This document shows, one piece after another, positions 44,147 to 53,140 of a stretch of DNA of 64,000 nucleotides. The DNA lies in assembly GCF_900105735.1 (NCBI RefSeq), contig NZ_LT629793.1, positions 1,550,001 to 1,614,000 on the forward strand, given 5' to 3'. Made by a program: the position numbers and the translations under genes. Each line of letters opens with the position of its first letter. Within the stretch, counting starts at the first letter, position 1. Source of the stretch: Pseudomonas yamanorum (GTDB taxonomy: Bacteria; Pseudomonadota; Gammaproteobacteria; Pseudomonadales; Pseudomonadaceae). The notes under the pieces were generated by a model. It searched no databases, was not told where the DNA came from, and worked only from the letters and a program-made list of their open reading frames with translations.

Positions 44147-44279
44147 CGAAAACCGTCGCAACTGGGAAGCGGAAGCGGGTAATGCTAGCGGAGCAAGGGG
44201 GAAATTGCATCCGGCACGCTCGTCTAATCTGACTAAGCTGGTCTAACCAAGCCTGTAGAAGGCTGAACCCGGAGAGTTT

Positions 44280-45029
44280 ATGCGCGCAGTCCTGGGCGCC
44301 TTGTGGATGATTGCCACGGTCAGCCTGGCGGCACCCGCACCTCTGCGTTTCTCCATTTCCGACAGCTGGACCATGCCCATGGTGCAACTCGACCAGGGCC
44401 AGCCGACCCAAGGGATTTTGTATGACCTGATGTTGAGCCTGGCCACCCAGGTCGGCCGCCCTGCGAAATTCCATGTGCTGCCCCGTGCGCGCATCGATAC
44501 CGCCATGGAACGCGGGGATGTGGATGTGCGCTGCTACGTGACGCCGGCGTGGCTGAACAACCTGTCCGGTGATTACACCTGGAGCATTCCACTGCTGGTG
44601 CAACGCAATGTGTTGGTCACCGCGCACGTGCCGCCGCTATCAGTGGCGCTGGACAGCCTGGCCCCGCAACATATCGGCACGGTACTCGGCTATAGCTACC
44701 CGACCCTGGAGGCACGCTTCGCCAGCGGCCAGTTCAGCCGCGAAGACAGCCGCAGTGAAGAGCAGGTGCTGCAAAAGCTGGTGGCCGGACGCTTCAAGTA
44801 TGCGGTGATCAACGAATGGATCCTCGACCGCTTCAACCAGCAATTACCGCCCACAGAGCGCCTGCACACGGTGGCCGTGATCGAGCAACAAAGCCTGGGG
44901 TGCTATGTGCGTAACGACCCGCAGGTGCCGGGGCAGCAGATCCTGCGCACATTGCTGCGGATGAAGATGTCCGGGGAGATTGATGAAATCATCCAGTTGT
45001 ATATCGGGAACAGCGCACCCTCCCCTTAA
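44280..45029 (+). CDS. periplasmic solute-binding protein, amino-acid family 3-like
   Basis: 249 aa with an N-terminal signal peptide (MRAVLGALWMIATVSLAAPA) and a two-lobed binding fold starting LRFSISDSWTMPMVQL, then GILYDLMLSLATQVGR. Such proteins bind polar amino acids or, in stand-alone forms, act as sensors. No permease or ATPase gene is adjacent, so a transport role is not certain. Divergent from dnaX, with about 130 bp between. Confidence 0.85.
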   Translation: MRAVLGALWMIATVSLAAPAPLRFSISDSWTMPMVQLDQGQPTQGILYDLMLSLATQVGRPAKFHVLPRARIDTAMERGDVDVRCYVTPAWLNNLSGDYTWSIPLLVQRNVLVTAHVPPLSVALDSLAPQHIGTVLGYSYPTLEARFASGQFSREDSRSEEQVLQKLVAGRFKYAVINEWILDRFNQQLPPTERLHTVAVIEQQSLGCYVRNDPQVPGQQILRTLLRMKMSGEIDEIIQLYIGNSAPSP

Positions 45030-45049
45030 GATCGCCTGATTTACCTTGC

Positions 45050-45073
45050 GGCGAGGGAGCTTGCTCCCTCGCC
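45050..45073. repeat. REP-like palindrome
   Basis: GGCGAGGGAGC-TT-GCTCCCTCGCC, a perfect inverted repeat between two convergent genes. Confidence 0.85.
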
Positions 45074-45083
45074 ACAGTAAACA

Positions 45084-46775
45084 TCACTCAAGCTTTTGCC
45101 ACTGCGCCGGCGGCCTGAACCCCTCCACCCAACCAGGGACCTCCCCCGCCGGCATCGGCCGGGCGATGAAATAGCCCTGGGCCACTTCGCAGCCCATGCG
45201 CATCAATAGCTGCCCGTGCTCCAGGGTTTCCAGGCCTTCGGCAATCACTTCGCGGCCAAACGCACGGGCCAGGCCGATCACCGCCTTGGTCAACGCCAGG
45301 TCATCCTTGTCGTGCAGGATGTCCCGCACAAACGACTTGTCGATCTTGATGGTCTGGGTCGGCAGGCGCTTGAGGTAACTCAGGGAGGAATAGCCAGTGC
45401 CAAAGTCATCAAGGGAGAACTGCACGCCCAGAGCCTGGCACGCTTCCAGGTGCTGGGTGACGCGCTGGATATTGTCGATGGCCACCGACTCGGCAATTTC
45501 CAGGTCCAGCCGGTGCGGCTCCACCTCGGGCCATTGCTCCAGCAACTCTTGCAGCCGCTCAACAAAATCCTCCCGCTGGAAATGCCGTGCCGCGATATTC
45601 ACGCTCACCGACCACCCGTGCCCATGGGCCTGCCAGTGATGCATTTGCGCCAACACCTGGGCGATCACCCATTCCCCGATGTCGACAATCAGGTCGGTCT
45701 GCTCGATCAGCGGCAGGAAATCCCCCGGCGCCACCAACCCGCGCTCGGGGTGCTGCCAGCGCAATAACGCTTCGAACCCCACCACCGTGCCGCAGCGCAG
45801 ATTGACCTTGGGCTGGTAATGCAGGCACAACTGGCCCGCCGCCAACGCCTGGCGAATCTGCTGCACGGTCTGGTGGCTGGCCTTCACCTCCTGCTCCAGG
45901 GACACATCAAACAACTGGTAACGGTTGCGCCCGCTCTGCTTGGCCACATACATCGCCTGGTCGGCATGGCGCAGCAGGGTGTCGGCGTCCTCGTCATCCA
46001 GGGGAAACAGCGTGACGCCGATGCTGGCGAAAACGTTCAGTTCGGCCCCCTGGATCGAGTACGGCTCGGAGATCGCCTTGAGAATGCGCAGCAAGGCGGC
46101 GTTCAGCTCGTCGATGTCACGCACGTAACGCAGGATCAGGACAAATTCGTCACCGGCCAGCCGGGCGACCACGTCCTCGCCGCGAATGATCTCCCGCAAG
46201 CGCGTGGCCACTTCCACCAACAACAAATCACCGCAGGCATGCCCGTAACCATCGTTGACCGCCTTGAAACCGTCCAGGTCGAGCATGCACAGCGCCAGCG
46301 GGATGTCTTCGCTGCGGGAGAATTCCAGGGACTGGTTAAGTAATTCGGACAGATAGGCACGGTTCGGCAAGCCGGTCAGCACGTCGTGGCCGACCCGCCA
46401 TTGCAGGGTGTGCAACAACTGGCGCTTTTCGCTGACATCAAAGCGGATCGACACGTACTTCTGCACCCGCCCGGTCTTCTCATCGATCAGCGGCACCATG
46501 GTGCTGTCTACCCAATACAGGGTTCCGTCCTTGGCCCGGTTGCAGATTTCCCCACGCCACACCCGGCCTTCGCTGATGGCTTGCCACATGCCCTGGAAGA
46601 ACCCCACAGGGTGCAGTCCCGAGCTAAGAATGCGATGGTTTTGCCCCAGCAACTCGTCACGCCCGTAGCCGGACATGCCGCAGAACTGGTCATTGACGTA
46701 AGTGATGCGGCCCGCCAGGTCTGTCTCGGAGAAAATGGCGGCTGCATCCACGGCCCTGCGGTATTTCTCGTCCAT
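45084..46775 (-). CDS. PAS-GGDEF-EAL cyclic-di-GMP protein
   Basis: 563 aa. PAS domain at about 1-115 (DLAGRITYVNDQFCGMSGYG, then NRAKDGTLYWVDSTMVP). The GGDEF domain (about 125-290) has the altered motif AGDEF, with an RGED inhibitory-site pattern five residues before. The EAL domain (about 305-550) is intact: FEALLRWQHP, DDFGTGYSSLSYLKRLP and the KIDKSF lysine motif. Intact EAL residues suggest c-di-GMP phosphodiesterase activity; the cyclase may be weak or only regulatory. It begins 18 nt after the chemoreceptor gene, so they are likely co-transcribed. Confidence 0.92.
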   Translation of the reverse strand: MDEKYRRAVDAAAIFSETDLAGRITYVNDQFCGMSGYGRDELLGQNHRILSSGLHPVGFFQGMWQAISEGRVWRGEICNRAKDGTLYWVDSTMVPLIDEKTGRVQKYVSIRFDVSEKRQLLHTLQWRVGHDVLTGLPNRAYLSELLNQSLEFSRSEDIPLALCMLDLDGFKAVNDGYGHACGDLLLVEVATRLREIIRGEDVVARLAGDEFVLILRYVRDIDELNAALLRILKAISEPYSIQGAELNVFASIGVTLFPLDDEDADTLLRHADQAMYVAKQSGRNRYQLFDVSLEQEVKASHQTVQQIRQALAAGQLCLHYQPKVNLRCGTVVGFEALLRWQHPERGLVAPGDFLPLIEQTDLIVDIGEWVIAQVLAQMHHWQAHGHGWSVSVNIAARHFQREDFVERLQELLEQWPEVEPHRLDLEIAESVAIDNIQRVTQHLEACQALGVQFSLDDFGTGYSSLSYLKRLPTQTIKIDKSFVRDILHDKDDLALTKAVIGLARAFGREVIAEGLETLEHGQLLMRMGCEVAQGYFIARPMPAGEVPGWVEGFRPPAQWQKLE

Positions 46776-46793
46776 GAGTCAGGCTCACTGTGG

Positions 46794-48359
46794 CTAGCGG
46801 TTGAACCGCTCGACCAGGGCGCGCAACCCGGAAGAGATGCTTTCGAGTTCCCTGCCACGGGTGACTGCAGCGTTGGCATTGCCCGCTGTCTTTTGCACCG
46901 TGGCGGCGACGTTATTGATCTGTTGTGAAACTTCCTCGGCGACGTGGGATTGTTCCTGGGAGGCAGCAGCCATTTGCTGACTCATGTTGGTAATACGTTC
47001 CACCGCATGGCGAATGCCCTGCAACGCCTGCTGGGCCTCAAGCACCTGCTGCACGCCCTGCTCGGCTTCGTGAATGCCCAGGCTCGCGATCTCGACCGCC
47101 TCATCGGCGCCGGCCCGCAGGTTCTGGATAATGCCCTGGATCTGCTGGGTCGACTCGCGGGTCTTGCCCGCCAGTGCACGCACCTCGTCGGCCACCACGG
47201 CAAAGCCGCGGCCCTGCTCACCGGCGCGTGCCGCTTCAATGGCCGCGTTTAGGGCCAGCAGGTTGGTCTGGTCGGCGATCGCCTGGATCATACTCGCGGC
47301 CACCTGGATTTGCTGGGTCTGCCCGGCCAGGTTACCCACCGCCTGGTTGATCTGGGTGACGGTGCCGGCCAGCAACTGGATCGCCTCACGGGACGTGCCC
47401 GCCACCTGGCTGCCTTGCTCGGCGAGGGTGTTGGCGGTGTGGGCTTCACTGGCGGTTTGTTGAACGTGCACCGCCACTTCGGCGATGGACGCGGCCATTT
47501 CGGTCATGGCGGCGGCAGTCATGTCGGTCTCGGCGCGTTGCTCCAGCAGCGCCGATTCGGTGGTGCTCGACAGCACGCTGGAGTGGGCAGCGGCTTCGGC
47601 CATCTGGTTGGCCAGGTCGCTGAGGCGCGTCAGGGCGGTTTTAAGCCGCGCTTCTTCGCTGATCAGGATCATTTCCAGCTGCGCGGTCGGCCCCAGCGCA
47701 TCGCTGTAGGTCATGGCGCTGATGGGGTCGGAAAAGGTATTGGGCGTGTTCTGCACAATCCGCTTGAGCTGTAGTCCCAAGCGTTGATGGGCCCAGATAC
47801 CTACACCGAGAAACAGGCCAACGGTCACCGCCTGCCCCCACACACCCGGAAGCCATTGAAAGGCGGCGACACTGGCTGCTGCGGCCACCAATGGCAAAGC
47901 CAAGGCCTGAGCCATGGACGCCAGGCGCCGCACTGGCGCGACCGCCGCACCACCAGCCTGCAAACGTGCGTACAGCGCTTCGGCGCGCCGTACCTGTTCG
48001 CGGGTGGGCTTGACCCGCACCGACTCGTAGCCCGTCAGCCGCCCGTCTTCGAGAATCGGCGTCACATAGGCACTGACCCAATAGTAGTTGCCGTTCTTGC
48101 AGCGGTTCTTCACCACGCCCATCCAGCTCTGCCCGGCCTTGAGGTAGCTCCACATCAGTTGGAAAACGGCAGGCGGCATGTCCGGGTGGCGCACCAGGTT
48201 GTGGGTGCTGCCGATCAGCTCGGCCTGGGTAAAGCCGCTCATGGCGGCAAACTCGGCGTTGCAGTAGGTAATGTGGCTGTTGACGTCAGTCGCGGAAATT
48301 AGCCGTTGCTGCTCCCCAAAAGTCTGTTCAACAGCAGTGACCGGCAAATTGAGACGCAC
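46794..48359 (-). CDS. Aer-type PAS chemoreceptor, second copy
   Basis: 521 aa from a GTG at 48359, 8 nt after GGAG; this start gives the same length as Aer at 19587. Same layout: PAS domain ([32 protein letters not shown]), hydrophobic hairpin (about 145-195) and a signalling domain with [20 protein letters not shown]. It shares the ATD-x-ITYCN and [12 protein letters not shown] segments with Aer, so it is a paralogue, probably sensing redox or oxygen as well. Next gene downstream is the PAS-GGDEF-EAL protein. Confidence 0.93.
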   Translation of the reverse strand: MRLNLPVTAVEQTFGEQQRLISATDVNSHITYCNAEFAAMSGFTQAELIGSTHNLVRHPDMPPAVFQLMWSYLKAGQSWMGVVKNRCKNGNYYWVSAYVTPILEDGRLTGYESVRVKPTREQVRRAEALYARLQAGGAAVAPVRRLASMAQALALPLVAAAASVAAFQWLPGVWGQAVTVGLFLGVGIWAHQRLGLQLKRIVQNTPNTFSDPISAMTYSDALGPTAQLEMILISEEARLKTALTRLSDLANQMAEAAAHSSVLSSTTESALLEQRAETDMTAAAMTEMAASIAEVAVHVQQTASEAHTANTLAEQGSQVAGTSREAIQLLAGTVTQINQAVGNLAGQTQQIQVAASMIQAIADQTNLLALNAAIEAARAGEQGRGFAVVADEVRALAGKTRESTQQIQGIIQNLRAGADEAVEIASLGIHEAEQGVQQVLEAQQALQGIRHAVERITNMSQQMAAASQEQSHVAEEVSQQINNVAATVQKTAGNANAAVTRGRELESISSGLRALVERFNR

Positions 48360-48649
48360 GTTAAAGCTCCATGGACAGCATTCGATCGCCCTCTCGACCA
48401 CCGGGTAGGCAGGACAGGCGGATTCGTATTTCCAGTCGGGCTGCGCCGTCGATCGGCTGGTTGGCCGCAAACGGGCGCAAACCCACGATTTTGCACAGCA
48501 ATTCATCATCCATTCAGTGATGATCAACTAGGCTTGAATTCGGGTATCCGGCACGTGAGGCGCAATGAAGCGTGGCACTGACGAGCGACATTTCAGTCTC
48601 TGCCAAGCGTCCGTTTTATGGGCACATTTATGAGAGTAAGGAGAGAGCA

Positions 48650-48772
48650 ATGATTTCCTGTTTCATAAACCTGCCTTCTGAAACGAGACCACCAAATACT
48701 TGTCCTAGATGCCGATTCTACGAATTACATCACATTTTGCAAGAAAAGGTGATGGTACATGCGGTTGTCTAA
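48650..48772 (+). CDS. candidate small protein, 40 aa
   Basis: ORF MISCFINLPSETRPPNTCPRC... ending in EKVMVHAVV, 40 codons from the ATG at 48650. AAGGAGAGAGCA gives a strong ribosome site. The base composition is clearly more AT-rich than the surroundings. A TCPRCRFYE motif (CxxC) and a HH pair may bind metal. I recognise no family. The next gene, 47 bp downstream on the same strand, is an XRE regulator, so the two may form a unit. Translation is not proven. Confidence 0.5.
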   Translation: MISCFINLPSETRPPNTCPRCRFYELHHILQEKVMVHAVV

Positions 48773-48819
48773 TTTTAAGATTTATCGTTAAGTTCTTGAT
48801 TCTAAATGGGAATTGAGCG

Positions 48820-49134
48820 ATGCACATTTCAAGTTTGGGTCCAGCCATCAGACGTTACCGCAAGGTCGCAGGGCTTACTCAGGCTGAACTAGGTGAAAAA
48901 ACCGGTTTTGACCCTAAAACCATCAGCCGCTTCGAAACCGGCACCTATACACCCAGCGTCGAGGCTCTGTTCTTGTTTGCAGAGGCGCTGGGAGTGAAGC
49001 TGAAAGTCTTTTTCGCAGACCTGGTCGACGAGGAGGAACAGCGCGCTTATCTGTTCGGTGTCATTCATAAAGCCACCCCGAAGGATCTGGGAAAGCTGAT
49101 CGCAGCGGTAGACCAGGCCTTGTCCAAGCCTTAG
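48820..49134 (+). CDS. small XRE-family DNA-binding regulator
   Basis: 104 aa from the ATG at 48820. A Cro/CI helix-turn-helix fills the N-terminal half: GPAIRRYRKVAGLTQAELGE, TGFDPKTISRFETG and PSVEALFLFAEALGV. The C-terminal part (about 70-104, LFGVIHKATPKDLGKLIAAV) is short and has no ligand domain that I know. The ribosome site is weak. It lies in an AT-rich patch and might be a single-gene regulator or one half of a former toxin-antitoxin or prophage module; no toxin partner is visible. A terminator follows. Confidence 0.88.
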   Translation: MHISSLGPAIRRYRKVAGLTQAELGEKTGFDPKTISRFETGTYTPSVEALFLFAEALGVKLKVFFADLVDEEEQRAYLFGVIHKATPKDLGKLIAAVDQALSKP

Positions 49135-49161
49135 AGCTCGCAACACACGTGCACGCAACAA

Positions 49162-49192
49162 AAAGAGCAGACAGCGAGACTGTCTGCTCTTT
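49162..49192 (+). terminator. terminator after the XRE gene
   Basis: AAAGAGCAGACA (49162-49173) and TGTCTGCTCTTT (49181-49192) form a perfect 12-bp stem; the A-run before it would also serve the minus strand. Confidence 0.88.
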
Positions 49193-49282
49193 GCTTGATG
49201 ACTCCTGACATGAACTGACAGGACAGCCCCTTAGACTAGGGACTGAGCCGCGCCATTGCCGCGCAATATCAGGGATATCATC

Positions 49283-49654
49283 ATGAATAGCATTGCCCAT
49301 TACTTTTTGTTGTACGTCGACAGCCCGGCCACCAGTGCCAACCTCTACAGCCGTTTGCTGGACAAGCCCCCGGTGGAACTGGGGCCGACGTTCGCGCTGT
49401 TCATTCTCGACAACGGGGTGAAACTCGGCCTGTGGTCGCGCCACACCGTGGAGCCTGCGGCCCAAGCCACGGTCGGCGGTAGCGAGGTGGGTTTCTGCGT
49501 CGCGGATATCGCAGCGGTCGACGAGCTGCACACGCGCTGGGTGCAACTCGGGATGAGCATCATCCAGTCACCGGTCGAGGCGGACTTCGGCTACACCTTT
49601 GTCGCCCAGGACCCCGACGGTCACCGCTTGCGGGTGTTCACCGTGAACCCGTGA
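49283..49654 (+). CDS. VOC-family (glyoxalase/bleomycin-resistance fold) protein
   Basis: 123 aa from the ATG at 49283, with AGGGAT upstream. Small beta-alpha-beta domains with paired strands: NSIAHYFLLYVDSPATSANLY (start split), GVKLGLWSRHTVE, then the C-terminal TFVAQDPDGHRLRVF, which carries the usual metal-binding Glu/His region in this family. Members detoxify or sequester small molecules. The final 87 nt overlap the convergent DMT transporter gene. Confidence 0.88.
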   Translation: MNSIAHYFLLYVDSPATSANLYSRLLDKPPVELGPTFALFILDNGVKLGLWSRHTVEPAAQATVGGSEVGFCVADIAAVDELHTRWVQLGMSIIQSPVEADFGYTFVAQDPDGHRLRVFTVNP

Positions 49655-50536
49655 CGGCTTGCGGCGCCAGCGTCCTTCCAGGCTGATGGCGCCGACACTG
49701 GCCAGCACGATCAGGCCACCCAGCACGACCCGCATCGAAACCTGCTCGCCCAGCAGCGTGGCAGCCATCACCATTGCCACCGGCGGCACCAGGTACAACG
49801 CCACTGAAGCGCGGCTGACCTCGACATGCCGCAACACATAGGCCCAGGCCAGGTAGGCCATGGCGCTGGGGAACACGCCGAGCAACAACACCGCCCAATT
49901 GGCCTGGGTTGATGATTGCGCCACCACCGCCGGCAAACCCGGCAAATAGACACACAGCAGCAAGGTGCCCGACCACACCGTGTAGCACACCGTGGTCAGC
50001 GGGCTGTAGCGCCGGGAATAGTGTTTCTGGAGGGTGAAGTAAAGGCTCCATGACAGCGCCGCCACCAGGATCATCAAGCCACGGGGATCAATCTTGCCGA
50101 GGCCATGCTCGCCCCAGATCACTACCAGCACCCCGCTCAAACCCAGCAACACGCAACCCCAGCGCCAGCCGGTCACCCGCTCCTTCAAGCCGAAAAACGC
50201 CACCAGCACCGTAAACAGCGGGACGGACTGCGCCAGCACACTGGACGCGGAAGCCGTGACAAATTGCTGGCCGAAATTGATGGTGAGGTGGTGCAGGAAA
50301 ATCCCGAAGAACCCCAGCACCAGCAGCCACGGCAGGTCCCGCAGCCGTGGGCGCTCGATCTTCGCCGTCAGCGCGACTCCAGCCATCAACACCGAAGCAA
50401 TCAGAAACCGCCCCAAGGCCAATTGGCCCGGACTGTAACTGTGCAAGGCCATGTGCACACCAATCGGCGAATACGCCCAACAGAGGATGACGCTGGCAGT
50501 GACTAGCGTAAGCTTTACGGGTGACGGGGCATTCAT
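49568..50536 (-). CDS. DMT-superfamily (EamA) transporter
   Basis: 322 aa with ten membrane helices arranged as two EamA repeats (SVILCWAYSPIGVHMAL; LVAALSWSLYFTLQKHY). It exports or imports metabolites of unknown identity. ATG at 50536. After the last helix (about 285) a polar tail of about 35 residues (SRVHGEHPQAVTVGV...) is encoded antisense to the VOC gene's 3' end, which is unusual for the family and may come from a lost earlier stop. Divergent from the LysR-type regulator gene, its likely regulator. Confidence 0.9.
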   Translation of the reverse strand: MNAPSPVKLTLVTASVILCWAYSPIGVHMALHSYSPGQLALGRFLIASVLMAGVALTAKIERPRLRDLPWLLVLGFFGIFLHHLTINFGQQFVTASASSVLAQSVPLFTVLVAFFGLKERVTGWRWGCVLLGLSGVLVVIWGEHGLGKIDPRGLMILVAALSWSLYFTLQKHYSRRYSPLTTVCYTVWSGTLLLCVYLPGLPAVVAQSSTQANWAVLLLGVFPSAMAYLAWAYVLRHVEVSRASVALYLVPPVAMVMAATLLGEQVSMRVVLGGLIVLASVGAISLEGRWRRKPSRVHGEHPQAVTVGVLGDKGVAEVRLDR

Positions 50537-50633
50537 GAACGGCGTCCAGCAGTGGGAATGCCGTCAGTCTTGGCCCCGGCAAGGCGCAGGACAATTAACC
50601 GTTTCTGACTTCTGTAATCACTGGAACTGAGCG

Positions 50634-51497
50634 ATGGAACTGGCCCAACTGAAAATGGTGAAAGCCGTGGCGCAAACCGGCAGCGTGGCCCAGGCCGCCC
50701 TGCAACTGCACTGCGTGCCGTCCAACATCACCACGCGCATCAAGCAACTGGAAAGCGAGTTGGGTACCCCGCTGTTCATTCGTGCCGGGCGCGGGTTGGC
50801 GATCAGTGCCGCCGGCGAAGTGTTTCTCGACTACTGCGAGCGCATCCTGGCGCTGGTGGAAGAGTCCAAGCGCGCCGTCGACAGCAACGCGATTCCCCGC
50901 GGCAAGCTGCGCATCGGCGCAGTGGAATCCAGTGCCAGTGGCCGCCTGCCGCCGTTGTTGGCTGAATACCATCGGCGCTATCCACAGGTGGAATTGGAAC
51001 TGGTGACCGGCGCCTGGGCGCAGTTACTCGATGACTTGCAACATCACCGCATCGATGCGGCGCTGGTGGCCGCCGGCGGCAAACGCCCGAAGCTCGAACA
51101 AAGCGTGGTCTACAGCGAGCGCCTGGTGCTGATCACCAGCGCCTCCAGCGCGCCCATTGAGGACGCGCGCGACTTGGCCGGCCGCACCTTGCTGGTCTGG
51201 CCGCCCGGCTGCCCGTACCGCGCCGCCTTGGAAAACTGGCTCAAGCCCCACGACATCAAGCCCGCCATCGCCAGCTACGCCAGCTGGGGCACGATCATTG
51301 GCTGCGTCAGCGCGGGGATTGGCGTGGCACTGGCGCCAGAAGGCATCCTGGCGCGCTACGAGCAGGCCAACCAATTAACGTCCTACCGCTTCGACGAATT
51401 GGCTGCGGTGGATAACCTGCTGTTCTGGCACAAAGACACCCAACGCCACCTGGCGCGGGATGCCTTTGCGGGGCTGCTGCGGGAGACATTCGGCTAA
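50634..51497 (+). CDS. LysR-family transcriptional regulator
   Basis: 287 aa. The N-terminal winged helix is LKMVKAVAQTGSVAQAAL, then QLHCVPSNITTRIKQLESE (recognition helix) and LFIRAGRGLAISAAGE. The effector domain begins about residue 90 (GKLRIGAVESSASGRLPPLL). PtrR-type regulators of putrescine use have a similar DNA-binding half, but the effector cannot be told. It is divergent from the DMT transporter, with a 97-bp gap where a LysR site would lie. Confidence 0.92.
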   Translation: MELAQLKMVKAVAQTGSVAQAALQLHCVPSNITTRIKQLESELGTPLFIRAGRGLAISAAGEVFLDYCERILALVEESKRAVDSNAIPRGKLRIGAVESSASGRLPPLLAEYHRRYPQVELELVTGAWAQLLDDLQHHRIDAALVAAGGKRPKLEQSVVYSERLVLITSASSAPIEDARDLAGRTLLVWPPGCPYRAALENWLKPHDIKPAIASYASWGTIIGCVSAGIGVALAPEGILARYEQANQLTSYRFDELAAVDNLLFWHKDTQRHLARDAFAGLLRETFG

Positions 51498-51558
51498 CCC
51501 GTTGCAACATGTTTCAGTTATCCTCCCGCGAAATTAATTCAAATTGTAAGGGACTACC

Positions 51559-52470
51559 ATGAATTACTTCCGCCTGTTGCTGGCGGCGGCCGCCCTGAGC
51601 CTGCCTGTCGCCCCCGCCATTGCTGCCGCCAAGGCGGCCCCCGTTGAAGCCGCTGCACCCGCCGAAGCGCCCGAAACCGCCGAGCACTTTCTGGGCTCTC
51701 TCAAACAGAAGACCGGCACCGTCACCCTGCCCGGCGGCATTGCAACTCTCAAGCTGAACGACGAGTTCTACTACCTCGACCCCACAGACACCGAGCGCCT
51801 GCTGACCGATGGCTGGGGCAACCCACCGGGCTTCAAGACCTTGGGCATGATCGTGCCGAAATCCGTCAGCCCGCTGACGGAGCGCGGTTGGGGGGTGATC
51901 GTCAGCTACAAGGCCGACGGGCACATTTCTGACGAAGACGCCGCGAAAATCGACTACACCGAACTGCTCAAGCAAATGCAGGAAGAAGACGTCGAAGACA
52001 ACAAGGAGCGCCAGAAACAAGGGTACGCCGGCCTGCACCTGCTGGGCTGGGCCGAGCCACCGCACTACGACGACACCACCCACAAGATGTACTGGGCCCG
52101 AGAGCTGAAAGCCGACGACGCCAAGCAGACCACCCTCAACTACAGCATCCGCGTGCTGGGCCGTGAAGGCGTGCTGGAACTCAACGCCGTCGCCGCCATG
52201 GCCGACCTGGCCACCATCAAGCAGGAGTTGCCCAAGGTTCTGGCCTTTACCAACTTCACCGATGGCAACCTGTACACCGACTTCAACCCGAAGACCGACA
52301 AACTCGCGACCTACGGCCTTGCCGCACTGGTTGCCGGCGGGATCGCGGCCAAGGCCGGGCTGTTCGCCAAGATCGGCATCTTCCTGCTGGCGGCGAAGAA
52401 ATTCCTGGTGGTGGGCGTCGTCGCGCTGTTTGCCGTTATCCGCAAGCTGTTCAACCGTAACAAGGCCTGA
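51559..52470 (+). CDS. DUF2167 membrane protein with signal peptide
   Basis: 303 aa. Signal peptide (MNYFRLLLAAAALSLPVAPA), a short Ala/Pro/Glu linker, then the DUF2167 domain (about 45-235), with LPGGIATLKLNDEFYYLDP and the WGNPPG and GWGVIVSYKADGHISD motifs. Two hydrophobic segments follow (about 253-290) before a basic tail, so the domain faces the periplasm. Function unknown. AAGGGA precedes the ATG. Monocistronic. Confidence 0.9.
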   Translation: MNYFRLLLAAAALSLPVAPAIAAAKAAPVEAAAPAEAPETAEHFLGSLKQKTGTVTLPGGIATLKLNDEFYYLDPTDTERLLTDGWGNPPGFKTLGMIVPKSVSPLTERGWGVIVSYKADGHISDEDAAKIDYTELLKQMQEEDVEDNKERQKQGYAGLHLLGWAEPPHYDDTTHKMYWARELKADDAKQTTLNYSIRVLGREGVLELNAVAAMADLATIKQELPKVLAFTNFTDGNLYTDFNPKTDKLATYGLAALVAGGIAAKAGLFAKIGIFLLAAKKFLVVGVVALFAVIRKLFNRNKA

Positions 52471-52481
52471 GTTGCGGGCGT

Positions 52482-52514
52482 AAAAAAGCCGCGGCGTGCC
52501 TGGCACACCGCGGC
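52482..52514 (-). terminator. terminator of the muramidase/SH3 pair
   Basis: On the minus strand CGCCGCGGTGTGCC...GGCACGCCGCGGC is followed by TTTTTT (52487-52482). One mismatch in the stem. Confidence 0.88.
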
Positions 52515-52527
52515 GCGAGGAACAGCT

Positions 52528-53139
52528 TCAGCCTTTAGGGGCCAGCCTGGCGTACTGGTCCTGGCTGATCCAGCCCTTGGAAGAGCGGCCTTCGCCATTG
52601 ATGTACTCGACCTGGGCCCAGCCATCCTTGAAGGCCAGCACCGCGACCACATCGTCCTTGACCACGTAGGCACGGTGACTGGCCTTGGCGTCCGGGGTCT
52701 TCTGCAGGAAAGCCTTGTCGGCCGAAACGGTCACCAGGCCAATCCACTTCTTGGCAGCCGTCTGGGTCAGGTCCAGGCCGGTGGCTATTTCCGGCATCAG
52801 CACGCTGATGCAGCCGGGATGTTCGCGACCCTTCTCCACCGTCAACGTCACGCCGTCCGAGGAAGCCGCAACGGTTCCCGGATAGGCCGCATCCAGCCAC
52901 GTGGACACCGACGCCTTCGCGCCGTCGACCTTGCCCTGCAGGAAGAACGTACACGTGCGAGTCACGCCCTCGCCCATCTCCTCAGCATAAAAACCTTCTA
53001 CCTGATGCTCAGGCGTCACGGCCAGCATCAGCCCTTCGTACTTGCCAGAATGCAACGTAGCGGCAAAGGCCGGCGATCCCGCCGCAACACACACGAAAGA
53101 GGCAACCAACAATCGGGACAGGCAACGTTTGAACGGCAT
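52528..53139 (-). CDS. secreted/periplasmic protein with C-terminal SH3-like domain, partner of the muramidase
   Basis: 203 aa from the ATG at 53139. Signal peptide at 1-26 (SRLLVASFVCVAAGSPAFA then ATLHSG). Residues about 27-135 have an unfamiliar fold with two cysteines (RTCTFF and HPGCIS), possibly a disulfide. Residues about 150-200 look like a bacterial SH3 domain (FLQKTPDAKASHRAYVVKDD, then FKDGWAQVEY and GWISQDQYARL). The start is 1 nt from the muramidase stop, so translation is coupled. A signal peptide on the partner of a leaderless muramidase fits an immunity protein (inference). A housekeeping wall-binding protein is the alternative. Confidence 0.75.
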   Translation of the reverse strand: MPFKRCLSRLLVASFVCVAAGSPAFAATLHSGKYEGLMLAVTPEHQVEGFYAEEMGEGVTRTCTFFLQGKVDGAKASVSTWLDAAYPGTVAASSDGVTLTVEKGREHPGCISVLMPEIATGLDLTQTAAKKWIGLVTVSADKAFLQKTPDAKASHRAYVVKDDVVAVLAFKDGWAQVEYINGEGRSSKGWISQDQYARLAPKG

Positions 53140-53140
53140 T

